NCBI GenBank assembly: GCA_029339505.1
Contig: JAQISU010000094.1
Span: forward strand, 1,620,001 to 1,684,000
DNA length: 64,000 bases
From: Unio delphinus
Lineage: Eukaryota > Mollusca > Bivalvia > Unionida > Unionidae
Direction: 5' to 3'
Made by a program: the position numbers and the translations under genes. Positions within the stretch are counted from its first letter, which is position 1; every line of letters starts with the position of its first letter. Positions 52,886 through 64,000 of the stretch are shown here, in pieces. Below the pieces are notes generated by a model. The model worked only from the letters and a program-made list of their open reading frames with translations. It searched no databases and had not been told where the DNA came from.

Positions 52886-53450
52886 ATGTCAAATGATCAG
52901 CCCAGTCAAACTCAACACGAAAAATATATGATGATGAATGAAGAAGAAAAATTCAACGAGTATCTGGGACGACGCTTGGAGATCCATCTCGGAATAAATG
53001 TCTTGCATCAGTGGTACAATGACTTGCGCGATCATTCCTCTCCACTGATTGTTATAGAGATCCATGACACTGAAGCTTTCGTGGCTTAGAGTGCGGAGAC
53101 AGCGACAAAACTGTTACTTCTCTGAGATTTTCAAAGAAATGGTCAAGAAATAATTGATGAATTATTTGTGAAAAAAGCAGAAAGAAAATACAAAACAAAA
53201 TATGAATACCTGGTAACTTTATTACCTTTTGAACCACAATGGTACACTGGTTATTGGAATCATGTTGTGCGTACTAAGGATTAACTGCCTCATTGCAAAC
53301 CTCAAGACCATCAAGTTTATGTCATCAACACGGACGACAGTCATCTCCCAGGAACCCACTGGGTAGTCGTCTACAATCCTCGTGATGGTTGTCTGGTGTA
53401 TTTTGATTTGTTTGGATCTGTGCTAAACAAACCTAATAGGATACTTTAAA
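52886..53450 (+). pseudogene. Adenain-like protease, N-terminal half (second lineage)
   Basis: An open piece at 52886-53089 (LEIHLGINVLHQWYNDLRD) precedes ELFVKKAERKYKTKYEYLV, and then VYVINTDDSHLPGTHWVVVY with CLVYFDLFGS. The His and Asp blocks of family C5 are present; the Cys block is missing because the fragment ends. Stops at several places. Confidence 0.7.
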
Positions 53451-55655
53451 GATATTGAAATTTATAGACTAAACAGATAAACATTGACATTTGCATTATA
53501 ACAAAGTAAAGAACATAACAGAAATAATAAGAAAGTGTCTGGGAAACCACCTCTCTTTTGTCTATTCTTACAACTCTTCCTATATACAGCCTCATTGACA
53601 GCATTATACAACTAAACTAGGAATGTATTTACAGTTACAAACCCCAACAATCCGGGATATCCACATGGTCTAAACGTGACCATCTAAAACATCTCCTACT
53701 TTATGGCCTCAAATAGATTTGATGAGGTAGTCTCAAAGTCCAAAGACTATCAGGCCCAGCGACACAATGTTGCAACATACAAATATTTACTCTAAGTAAG
53801 ATCCCTAAATTATTACCATATAAGGTAGTCAATGCCCAGACTATCAGGCCCCGCGGCACAAAGCTGCACTAATAATCTAAGCTATACGAACTAAGGCCTA
53901 TAACATGATTTAGATGGTCAATACCTGACCATCTAGCAAGACAGCACACGCTGCAATACATTTTTACACAATAACCTTAATTACTATAAAATTTCTACGT
54001 TGGATAACTACCAACGCGAGAATAAGCTCTCATATGAGGTTCTATACTCTACTTTAATAACAGCACAAAGTATTCCAAATTGTTAGGGGAGAACACAGAA
54101 TGAATACGACGGAAGGAGGCAACATCAAGATGGAGGAACAACAAAACCAAGGCACCCAAGAAGGACACGGGGACTCAACGGTCGGAATGAGGGAACTTCG
54201 GATACGCCCTGTAACACTCCATCAAAAAGCCCTTTTAAGAGTTTCCTTTTGGCTCAGAAACTCTATTCGACAATCTCATTCTTCAAAAATCAGACTTGAT
54301 CAATTTTGGCTCTCCACCATCAAAATTAACAACCCATTTAACCTGACATTGACCAACCTACACATGTCACTTGACATACCTAGTTTACAAAATTGATAGG
54401 GAACACACCAAATGTACACTCTGTACTAGACAAAAATTAGAATGTTAGGATGTTAATAAAAAATATAACTTGAAAGATTGACTCAATTGCACAGGTGGAT
54501 TACACAATATCGGTATAAGATGTCCACTAGCAACAACTGGACTCAATTTGATAAGGCTAGGGCGTGCAAGACGAACGACATTAAAGTGCCAGTTCACAGA
54601 TCCTTTTCCTCCTCCGCTGCCTGACTCCAACACCAGCAAATGACTAGAAGTGGAAACCATTTTTCACTATTCATCATTTGGTGCCATTGCACCTCTAGCT
54701 CTGCATCCTCCGATTGGTTGATAGGGTTGAGTGCGTGGCTGTTCGATTCCCACTGACCTAGGTCTTTCATTCATGTCGATAGCTCCTTATAGGGGTGCGG
54801 CATGACGACCAAATTAAATAGCATACTATGTATGCATAAACGCCCGTGGGGATGTGGCATCATTCCTTTCTCACGGGAAAATCTAAATCACTACCATATT
54901 AAATGGTAGTGTAAAATAGTGAACAAATGACCCTTTGTGGCCTGTTTCACTTAAAACCATAATTCATTCATTCATTCATTCAGTCCGGCTACCTATAGTT
55001 GATTCATCAACTAAAAGAAGATGAATAGGATTTCAAGTTGAACCCCAAATGCACCGGGAGTATACGAAGCGCCTCCTGGACGAAGAGGTGATCCAGCAAA
55101 GTGATATGATAGACGAGGAGGAGGATGAGAGGGAAAAAAAAAGAGGAGAAAAGGAAAGGGATATCTTACCTCACCTCATCTTGAGACAGAACAGCGAAGT
55201 TAAGCACATGGTGAGGACACCTCAGCAGAGACAAGCATTACAGACACTACCAACACAAAGACTCGTGGTCCCACAAATAGAGAACTGGGATCAAGAATTA
55301 GAGATGCAAGAGCGGGAGCTTCAGCGTCCACAGGAGGTAAAGAGATAGCATCCATGGGTGCGGAATAAACGAATGAGGCAAAAGCAAGTCTTCACTATCC
55401 CTCAAACGGAGGAATGGGATAGTGAAGCCAATCAAGCCCAGTCTTCGCTTCCATCGACAACAATTAATTGGGATAACTAGTAGAGGTCGATGTTGTGTCT
55501 GTGGTGCCCGACCTGGGAGTTTTCACCATTAACCAGGTGCATCTGCAGTTCAAAAAAACATCCCTTCTCAGGGCTACCCAAAGCACCAAAAAAGAGACTT
55601 TTCAATTTGTGTGAATGTGGAGTAGTGTGATTATAAACACTCACTCCTTTCCTAA

Positions 55656-55699
<44 letters not shown>

Positions 55700-57305
55700 T
55701 GTATGCATTTGCGTACGTTCGTGGGGATAGTAGATTGTGTGTTTGCATGCGTTCGCGAATGTTTTTGTGGATAGTAGATATTTTGGTTTTTACCTCTTTC
55801 CGTGTGGATAGTATATCTGCGATTGTGTTTTCTTCTTGCCTATTGTGAATAGTGTATTTATGATTGTTTTTTCTTCTTCCTGTGTTTGAATAGTATATAT
55901 GGGGCTTTGTTTGCGTTCGTGTATGCTTGTGTGGAGAGTAGACAATATGTCAAGTGAGTGTAAGGGATGTATTCCTTCACGACTGTGCTTGACATATACA
56001 ATCAAACGTCTGTTATTCGCGCCATTCTACACGGAAGAAACCAAGATGGCTTCACCTCAGATACTGGGAATACTGGATGATGAAGTGGAGGTTATACTAT
56101 CTATAGGGCCTAGATGGAGACTAACAGTGTACAAAAGACGAAGGAAAGATTGAGATAGCTGTTGCAAAAAGTAAATGAGAACAAAGGAGGAAGAAGACCA
56201 AATTAAAATATTAGCCTGCAATGAGAAAATTGACAATGATGAAGACACATAAAGACAAAAGAGTAAGAGGTGAAGGAGAAGCAGGAGAAGCAGGAGAAGC
56301 CGAAAGGGAAGAAACAAAAGAAAGTAGGAGAGAAATAAGCAGTTTGTGGAGGAAAAGAGGAGAATAGAGGACAAACAAGAAGGATAAATCCAAAGGCCAT
56401 TTTCAGGGCCACTCATGTCTCTGAAAGATTTGCTTGCTTGCCTAAAGCAACCTTTAGTCGAATTTAATGTTTATACAGACCCAGGGGATACATATAAATC
56501 TAATTGCCAAACAGGCCCACAACCATTTTGACTGGGATTTCCATTGTCGTCAAACATCCGCACTGTACTACTCATGATCGTGTCTGCATTGTTTGGAGGC
56601 AAAGGCAGCTCGCTAAACATAGTATAAGCATACGTTTTGTGCAAATGGTCAAGAAGACAATCCCACCTCATAAAGATTTAAAAATATATACAAATGAATA
56701 ATTAAGTACCATAGGACATACAATAACAATCATATAAAACCAAGATAGGTGCTACACAAGATTTAGAAGCTACTTTACAAATTGTATTGTCCAAAAAACA
56801 AGCTAATGAAATTTTCATACCATACCAAATAGGTCATCCCCATTATTACAAAAGCAAGTGGGCGTATCAGGACTGTTCGTAAGAATTTGACTATCAATGA
56901 GACGAATTGGCTTTTTTAAATGTGGCAGATAGTAGATACGACTGTCATAGATTAGTTTCGCAGTGTTACGTATGCTTGATAATACGGATAAATAATTTTA
57001 GAGGTCCCAATAGGTCCATTAAAAGCATGCTCAATTGCTTCTTTATCAAATACTTTAAAACTATTAAAAGTGACATTCTTTAATGTTTGCACTTTTAACA
57101 TGTATTTTGAAGTTTTGTTGTCAATCTTTCAGGCAATTATTAATTGTAATCCAGAGTTTTATGAAAACTACCATGGACAGCAAAGAAATGCAAGTGTAGT
57201 CGTCCATGGAATCCAACATGGAACTCTTTAAGAGCACTTTGCGTTCTCCATTAATATTGGCATGTTGCAACATACTAACCCACATAACTAATATCTTTAT
57301 TGTAG
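53451..57305. other. Intron 1 sequence, unassigned repeats
   Basis: 53,740-53,960 has related words GACTATCAGGCCC(A/C)GCG(A/G)CACAA repeated about 110 bp apart, perhaps LTR or satellite sequence. The frames at 54100-54396 and 55049-55348 (Glu/Arg/Gln-rich) match nothing I know. A polypurine stretch lies at 56,270-56,350 and a (GT)n at 55,661-55,700. I cannot tell whether 54-57 kb holds another decayed element. Confidence 0.4.
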
Positions 57306-57455
57306 GTCTCGAAAGGGGCATATGTAGTTATCCTAATGGGGACATTCTGGGTTCTAGAGGTCATCCCAATCGCTGTGACCTCACTGATTCCCATCTTCTT
57401 GTTTCCACTTCTTGGAATTATGTCAGCTAGGGAAGTGTGCTTCAACTATGCTGAG
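57306..57455 (+). CDS. SLC13-type cotransporter, second exon
   Basis: Bounded by TTTATTGTAG and GTAAAC. Phase 0 at both ends, 50 codons: AYVVILMGTFWVLEVIPIAV then TSLIPIFLFPLLGIMSAREV and a C-x-N-Y end. The pattern Y/F-W-x-x-E-x-(I/L)-P-x-A-V-T-(S/A)-L-(I/L)-P and F-P-x-x-G-I-M is the second transmembrane region of SLC13 sodium/dicarboxylate-sulfate carriers. It joins in phase to the exon at 31,573. Confidence 0.88.
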
Positions 57456-57872
57456 GTAAACATCTCTACAACAACTTTAATTCTCCATAATGATTTCCAG
57501 ATTGTAAACTTTCGAATGTTATAAACACGCTATGGTTGACCGCATGGTTATAATGTCTGACATTTCCAAATATTTACAAAAAATGTTAGTCTAAAATATG
57601 TTTTAAAATGTGTCAGCAAAATAGCATTCAGTATTTATTCAAACAATTATGTTTTCCTATGGAAATTTAGCATTTGATACAAACTTATGAATAAGAATGG
57701 CGTTTCAATGTCTTTATGTTTCAGAAAACATGTTACTGATTTCAAATGCAATGACATTATAAAATAAGCTAACTTAAAGGTGCCCATGACAACGCATTAT
57801 GATGAGAAGATTTTCTAAGAAAGGCAAGCTTTTCATTGTCTGCATAAAATAATCTTTTTTTTTTACGGACAG

Positions 57873-57988
57873 GATACCGTTATGCTGTTCCTGGGAAGTC
57901 TGATTGTTGCGACTGCAGTTGAGAAATGCAATCTACACAGGAGGATAGCGCTCAGAGCTTTGACACTTGTAGGCCCGGAGCCCAGATG
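57873..57988 (+). CDS. SLC13-type cotransporter, third exon
   Basis: Acceptor CGGACAG, donor GTAAGT. 116 bp, starting in phase 0: [20 protein letters not shown], then [20 protein letters not shown]-x-M-L-F-(L/I)-G and E-x-x-N-L-H-(R/K)-R-I-A-L-R are highly typical of SLC13A2/3/5-type proteins. The next exon should start with two coding bases missing and encode the substrate-binding SNT region. I did not find it before 64,000. Confidence 0.88.
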
Positions 57989-60900
57989 GTAAGTGTGATT
58001 TAAATAAATGGGAAAGCTTTTATTCTCCAATCTGAACTAAATATACATGAGTGTGAAACATGATTATTGTCGTTGAGCGTCTCACATTTTCAACTAGATG
58101 TTCATATTATACTTTTATTTACACATTCATGATCTAAATACAAGGCTCGATTTACTATATCAAATCGTGTGCCATCTTATACCATTGCTTTTCTGTAAGT
58201 CTTGCTATATGCTGGCAATGGAATGAAACATGGTTGGATTAGATTTATCGATACAGTCAGCACATGTTCATGAATGAATTTCTTATTTATAAATACAAAT
58301 CAATGACGAACGAACGTTTGAGGTCATGGCTCACATATTTACTTCCATCTCTCATAAACAAAACCGTAACAACAACAAAAAACCCTACCCTTAATCATAA
58401 GTTCAACAACGGATATACAACATGGTATCATTTCTCAGCAGATACGATCAAAAAATAGACTTTCAACATATTGTAGATCAAAGGATATGATACATGCATT
58501 GAGGATATCAACATATATGATTAATACACGGATATATTAACAAATCCGATCAATGTTTTGTGTTCTCCATAAATATGATTGATATATCAACGTATGTGAT
58601 CAGTGTATGTATGTATGTATGTATGTATGTATGTATGTATGTATGTATGTATGTATGTTCTATCAACATTTCTGGAGACAACTTGTCATCGTAATGTAGC
58701 CCACATACCTGTCAAGTTATTCACACCTTCTGTGATATATAATATGTACATCCAATAACATGCTCAAGAAATACATAAAAGTTATTGAAAGAATTTAAAG
58801 TTTCAAAACCCATTACATAAAAATGTGTTATTTTAGAAATCATTTACAGTATTCACCAAATCCTGAATGCCAATCAGACAGGGCAATTAAAAGTTGTACC
58901 CAAGAGATTATATCAAAGATGAAACAGAACTTCTGTTTCTTGCAAGCCTTCATGTCATTCTAAAGTTTTTATATTTATAATGATAGTGCATACATAATAT
59001 TATCTTGATATATTTTGGCATGCATCATATTGAAAACAGAAGAATTAAAGTGTAGTCATTATTTTACAAGGCTTAAATAGATAAATTAATTTTCTCAGGT
59101 TATATTTTGTTTAGAAAACTGCAGCGTAATCAGGTTTAATGGAGGAAGATCTCATAGACTTTTTGTCATTACATGTATTTTGAACTTTTTGAAAATAAAA
59201 ATTATAAATTTATTACTTAAACTGGAAAAGGGGCAGGTTGACCTTGACAGTATAAAATATGTGTTGTGTATGCGACTAGTATAGATCACTTCTACCTATA
59301 TATGAAATGAATTTAGCTCGTTTATATTTTGATTATCACAGGAATTTAAATATGTAACACAAGCAGTTATTTACTTCTCTCTATATAATTTGCTACCTAT
59401 GGTTACTTTAACACCTAAACAAATATTCCTATATCTGTAAGTATAGTGACTACCATAGACAAAATAAATGACATGTATTATACAAGGCGGCCTCTGTATT
59501 TTCAATGGTATATGTGCATGGCTTTCCGTATCAAATAATATTGGGGTAGGCTGGTAAGTAGCAACAAAACGTAAAGCAGTTTAAACATACATTGTTTGGT
59601 AAAATAATCCTTCAATAGAAGTATGTATTTTCTATTTTGTGCAAAATACTTCTCACTTGTATATGTTATAGTCTTTGGCAAGCTTTAAATATTTTTCAGT
59701 GTGGATCAATACTTGCTTGCAAGGTATAAATAAACAATTACCCTCATTCTTGTCTGCCTTGTCTGAACTATGTGTAGAGCTTGGTCAACTCTGTTTTCAG
59801 GCTGCACTGCATGTCTCCTTTCTCTCCCCCTCAGGTTCTTGCTCCATGCCTCATCCTTCCTCTCCCTCTTAAAGGTCGTTCCGGACTTGAGCTTGAAAGT
59901 GAGGTGATTTCAGTCTATGTAATAACAAAATTTCTACCTTTGAGTTTATCATTTGGTGGGTATCTTCTGTATTACATATTATAATTACTACCTTAGTCCA
60001 GTTGTCTCTAATGAATTTTGATATGTAACATTATTTCATAATTAGACAAGTAATATATTCATACTTATAAAACTTATAGGAATATAGTTCTATTTGAGAT
60101 TCAGAAATTAATACATGAGAGTTTGTGATTTGATGGATGTTTTTTGTGCTGAATCAAGTCACGTTTTTATCTTCTTCTTTCCTTCCAAAAGTCCTAGATG
60201 GGCACCAAAGCTAAATCGCTGTGTATATTTACTCAGGGTACATACTACCCTATAAATAGTGCAAGGATAAAACCAGTCTATCCCCTAGAGGTACAAATCT
60301 TAGATTCAAAAATCTCCTTGGTGTCAAAACTGGGTTATAAAAAAGAACTTCGGTATCAAAACAGGGGATCACATTAAAACGTTAAGGGTCTCTGAAGCGC
60401 TAATGAAGGTAAATGTAAACACTGAAAACGGTGGTCAAACTTTAAGTGACAATGTGACAGTACGTTTGTGCGTGTGTATTTTTTTATGATCTGTCCCGGA
60501 GTACTTTTGCAATACTGTACAAAACACGTCGATTTAAATCATTCTCGTACCACACAAAACTGTTTAAATTTAACCATAAGAGTAGTTATAAATAAATTTC
60601 AACGTTTCCTCTTAGAACCAAAAATAGAAATAAAATGATAAGGAGAAAAGAACGAGATCTAAAGTAGATCGTACTCACTGTTGTTGACATTTTGCTACTT
60701 CCGGTAGCGTGGTTGTGTTTTACGTCATCAGCATCAGTGTAGAGAATTTTGCATATAATTATGCAAATTTCGGTCAGCGGAATGATATGTGTTATTCGTT
60801 CGGGATCTGCCGATCACTGCCGAGAGCGATTTCAATATGGAGACGATAGATTCGTTACGCTTCGTACGAAGATTTCAGGGAGCTCGTATTTCATAAAAAG

Positions 60901-61019
60901 AACATCTACGTACTTGATATTATCCTAGAATTGCCTTTTAAATAGTATTTAATCAGTTGATATATATCAATGTCCAAACATTTTGTAAGCAAATTCACTC
61001 TCAGCTGCACTATTGTACC
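57989..61019. other. Probable intron 3, no gene seen
   Basis: (TGTA)n at 58,603-58,660. Otherwise unique AT-rich sequence. The frames at 59675-59984 do not resemble SLC13. Confidence 0.5.
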
Positions 61020-61640
61020 TTTAAGATTTTGGGATATACCCATTGGCTAGTGTATGAATTTGAACATGTACCCATTGAATAGTGAAGGGATTTGGAGATG
61101 TACCCTTTGAAAAGTGAAAGTAGTTGGATATGTATTCATGGAACAGTGAGGGGATTTGGAAAGGTATCCTTTGAATAGTGAACGGCTTTGGAGATGTATG
61201 CATTAAATAGTGAAGGGAATGGAAGATTTACCCATATAAAAGAGGCGAGATGAGGAGATATACCCATTGCATAGTTAAACTATTTAAGGATGCGCCCATT
61301 GGGTAACAAAGAGATTTGGAGATGTACCCATTGGTTAGTTGTTGTTGTTGTAGGGTTTAACGCCATTTTTCAGCCCACGATAGGGGCTATACATGGCGGC
61401 CAGTAATAACTATGGGGGATGAACCCAGGGAAAACCCCAGAAAGAACCACCGACCCACGAGAAGCTACTGAAAGCTTTCTCAAATACCCACATTATCAGA
61501 ATCTGAGATACGAAACCACAAAATTTAGGGAAGGGATTTGGAGATGGGCTCATTGAATAGTTAAAACATTGTGGAGATGTATTCATTGGTAGTGAAGGTA
61601 TTTTGGACACGGACGCATTCGGCAGTAAAAGGATTTGGTG
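61020..61640. repeat. Degenerate minisatellite interrupted by a SINE
   Basis: Units of about 36-38 bp built on AGTGAAGGGATTTGGAGATG plus TACCCATTGAAT recur from 61,020 to 61,340 and resume at 61,530-61,640. Between them lies GTTGTTGTTGTAGGGTTTAACGCC...TTTCAGCC (about 61,340-61,530). Confidence 0.75.
61338..61530 (+). mobile_element. SINE-like insertion (GTTTAACGCC family)
   Basis: GTTGTTGTTGTAGGGTTTAACGCC matches GTTGTTGTTTGAATCTAACGCC at about 34,780, and both continue with CCATTTTTCAGC / CCATATTTCAGC. This indicates a dispersed family with two copies here. Confidence 0.5.
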
Positions 61641-61734
61641 TGTTCCGTTATTAATGTCCAAAACTTCTTTTTGTGTACTATAGTTGACAACAGAATATTT
61701 GCTTTTATTTGGATAATCAGTATTTACTTTCTTT

Positions 61735-61890
61735 CATTATCATTTTCTTTCATACTCACAATAGAATTTTATTTCAAACTCACAGTATCATTTCATTTCA
61801 TACTCACACTAGCATTTAATTTCATACTCTCATTATCATTTCATTTCATACTCACAATAGCATTTCATTTCATACTCACATTATCATAAC
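61735..61890. repeat. Short minisatellite
   Basis: About five units of roughly 28-30 bp containing CATTTCATTTCATACTCACA. Confidence 0.8.
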
Positions 61891-62130
61891 CACAATCGGG
61901 GCGACAACCTCTCAAATAACCCATCATGAGAGGTACCATCTAGGGAAAGAGTAGTCTCAAAAAGCATGAGTCCCATAATTTCGGACACACTACATCTTAC
62001 TAGTTCAGGCCACTGCGAAGTATTACTCATTCTTCTGTACAATGTGTTTTATATTTTGATTCTAAGGGAGATAATATGCTTTTGTTCAAACTTTGTTTTC
62101 TTTCGGACGATGACTGTTAATTAAAACTTT

Positions 62131-62660
<530 letters not shown>

Positions 62661-64000
62661 AGTTTTCATTAGAGACTCATGTATCATTCTGATCCAGTTA
62701 TACATATGATATTTGTATAATAAAGAATATAAATTATGATGTTATGTCAATTACTTAATTATTGATATATAGACGTCATCCGCTTCTTTCAAAAGCATGA
62801 CGTTATGTTAATGACGTAATTGTTTATAACTTCGTAGACGTAATCAGTTTCTTTCAAAAACATTTTGTGCCTGAAGAAGTATAAATGCGAAACTAGTCGC
62901 ACAAATTTATCGGCGTTTGTGTTGATTTCTTTATCCCAAATCTATATATATATTCTTTCCAATAAACGAGTTACTCAATGCCATGTTACTGTTGATTTCT
63001 GGCGAGCAATCGATTGTGTATTTCGCGCAACTCACCATTTTGGTTTCTAGCACAAATTTCTGTTCAAGCTCGTTATTTTTTTGCATATTTCTGTTAAATT
63101 CCAAGTGAACTCCAGCTAGAATTGTTTTGGCTGGCATCGCATTCCTCCAATTTGTTTCTGGTAGATTTTAAATGTTACTTATTCATGCTTGAAATAATTG
63201 CACATTCAGTCTAGTTGTCATAATGGATGCCTTCATTTCAGGTGTATTCAACATTGTAGCTGCACTATATTGGTTCTGCAATAAATATCATACTAAATCT
63301 CGCTTTTCTCCGGCTGGATTGTTTTGTTCGAGAGATAATTTTGATAATTCTACATGAAAAAAATGGTGGTGCTTTAGAGATTAGATAGCCTTAAAAGTAA
63401 GAATGCATTAGTCCCGCTGAAAAATTTCGTTCGGGACAATCATGTTATCACACAACATGTGAGGAACAATGTTGTTATTGTACAGATACGCATTCCTTAA
63501 GCATCTTATGAAAACAAATGCTTATGTGATGAGCAATACCCTTTCTTTAACTGGTATTAGAGTTCAACTATATTTACGATATGCACGTCAATATCGAATT
63601 ATTGATTAACTCTATATAAAACAAATTGCTTGCGATGATTCTGGTTTTCAACAATATGATCGAATTGGATCGCTCAAATTATTGGTTATTTTTTTAATTC
63701 AAAATCAACTTGAAAGGTAGATCTTATTACTTGATCTTTTGTGACAACGTTCAGTACTTTCATTTATTTTCATATTGTCATGTCGATTCTTGACATCATA
63801 TCGGTGTATTAATTTTTTCACTATCACATGTATGTAATATCGCGTCATGGAATTGCATAAGAATGAGCATAAAGTGTGCTAGTGTTCGAGCGTGACTCAA
63901 GATATGCCATTGAACTACACCAAATTCACTAAGTTTCTTATGTGTCAATTTTTGAAAAGACATTTATGGTGGAGCGTTTGGCAGATTGATGGAGTCCTGT
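62661..64000. other. Unassigned stretch to window end
   Basis: No gene seen. Two related words, AAATGACGTCAT-like and GACGT(C/A)ATC(C/A)G(C/T)TTCTTTCAAAA, recur at about 62,775 and 62,838 as a short tandem duplication. Confidence 0.4.

Larger units (their letters stand above)
52260..53450 (+). mobile_element. Fragment of a second Polinton lineage
   Basis: An F54H12.2-type capsid protein C-terminus is followed by an adenain-like protease N-terminal half, the gene neighbourhood of mainstream metazoan Polintons. The sequence differs from A, C and D. It breaks off inside the protease at about 53,450. Confidence 0.8.

Noticed and set aside
59675..59984. Further SLC13 exon
   Set aside because: The frames contain no SNT-type or other SLC13 block, and splice phases do not fit the exon ending at 57,988.

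Overview
The window is animal nuclear DNA. It has spliced exons of a solute carrier gene, tRNA-derived SINEs, LINE and Ty3/Gypsy debris, and very long simple repeats. A mollusc or another lophotrochozoan is my best guess, from the repeat style only (low confidence).

The main content is a cluster of Maverick/Polinton-type (adintovirus-like) endogenous DNA viruses. Element D (about 35,019-50,395) is almost complete. It has about 288 bp terminal inverted repeats (TIRs), a probable TAAAGG target duplication, and about 17 genes. In order these are: packaging ATPase (-), zinc ribbon plus phospholipase A2, retroviral-type integrase (+), one long minus-strand reading frame joining protein-primed DNA polymerase B, SF1 helicase and a zinc/HNH-like domain, then an accessory cassette (zinc finger, NUMOD/HNH homing endonuclease, two unknowns), then a virion block (pVI/X-like core protein, double-jelly-roll major capsid protein, hydrophobic basic protein, adenain-like protease, fibre-like protein, two-TM membrane protein, penton). 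Element C (17,450-29,781) is older and stop-ridden but has both TIRs; its virion block is inverted relative to its replication block when compared with D. Element A (1 to about 4,855) is a truncated relative with D-like order. A fourth fragment (52,260-53,450) belongs to a different Polinton lineage, with an F54H12.2-type capsid protein and protease.

Host gene: three exons of an SLC13-type sodium/carboxylate-sulfate cotransporter lie on the plus strand (31,573-31,764; 57,306-57,455; 57,873-57,988). Its 25.5 kb first intron contains element D and the fourth Polinton fragment. Elements A and C lie upstream of the first coding exon seen.

Other regions: 4.9-8.9 kb is non-coding with microsatellites; 8.9-9.2 kb is a LINE fragment; 9.18-11.81 kb is a short LTR element with one LTR truncated; 11.8-15.05 kb is a decayed Gypsy element; 16.6-17.45 kb is LINE endonuclease. 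From 29.8 to 35.0 kb there are SINEs and large simple repeats, and 58-64 kb is intron or flank with minisatellites and a TA-rich foldback element.

D carries at least seven frameshifts in homopolymer runs as well as several true nonsense changes. It is either recently dead, or less dead than it looks if some indels are assembly errors.
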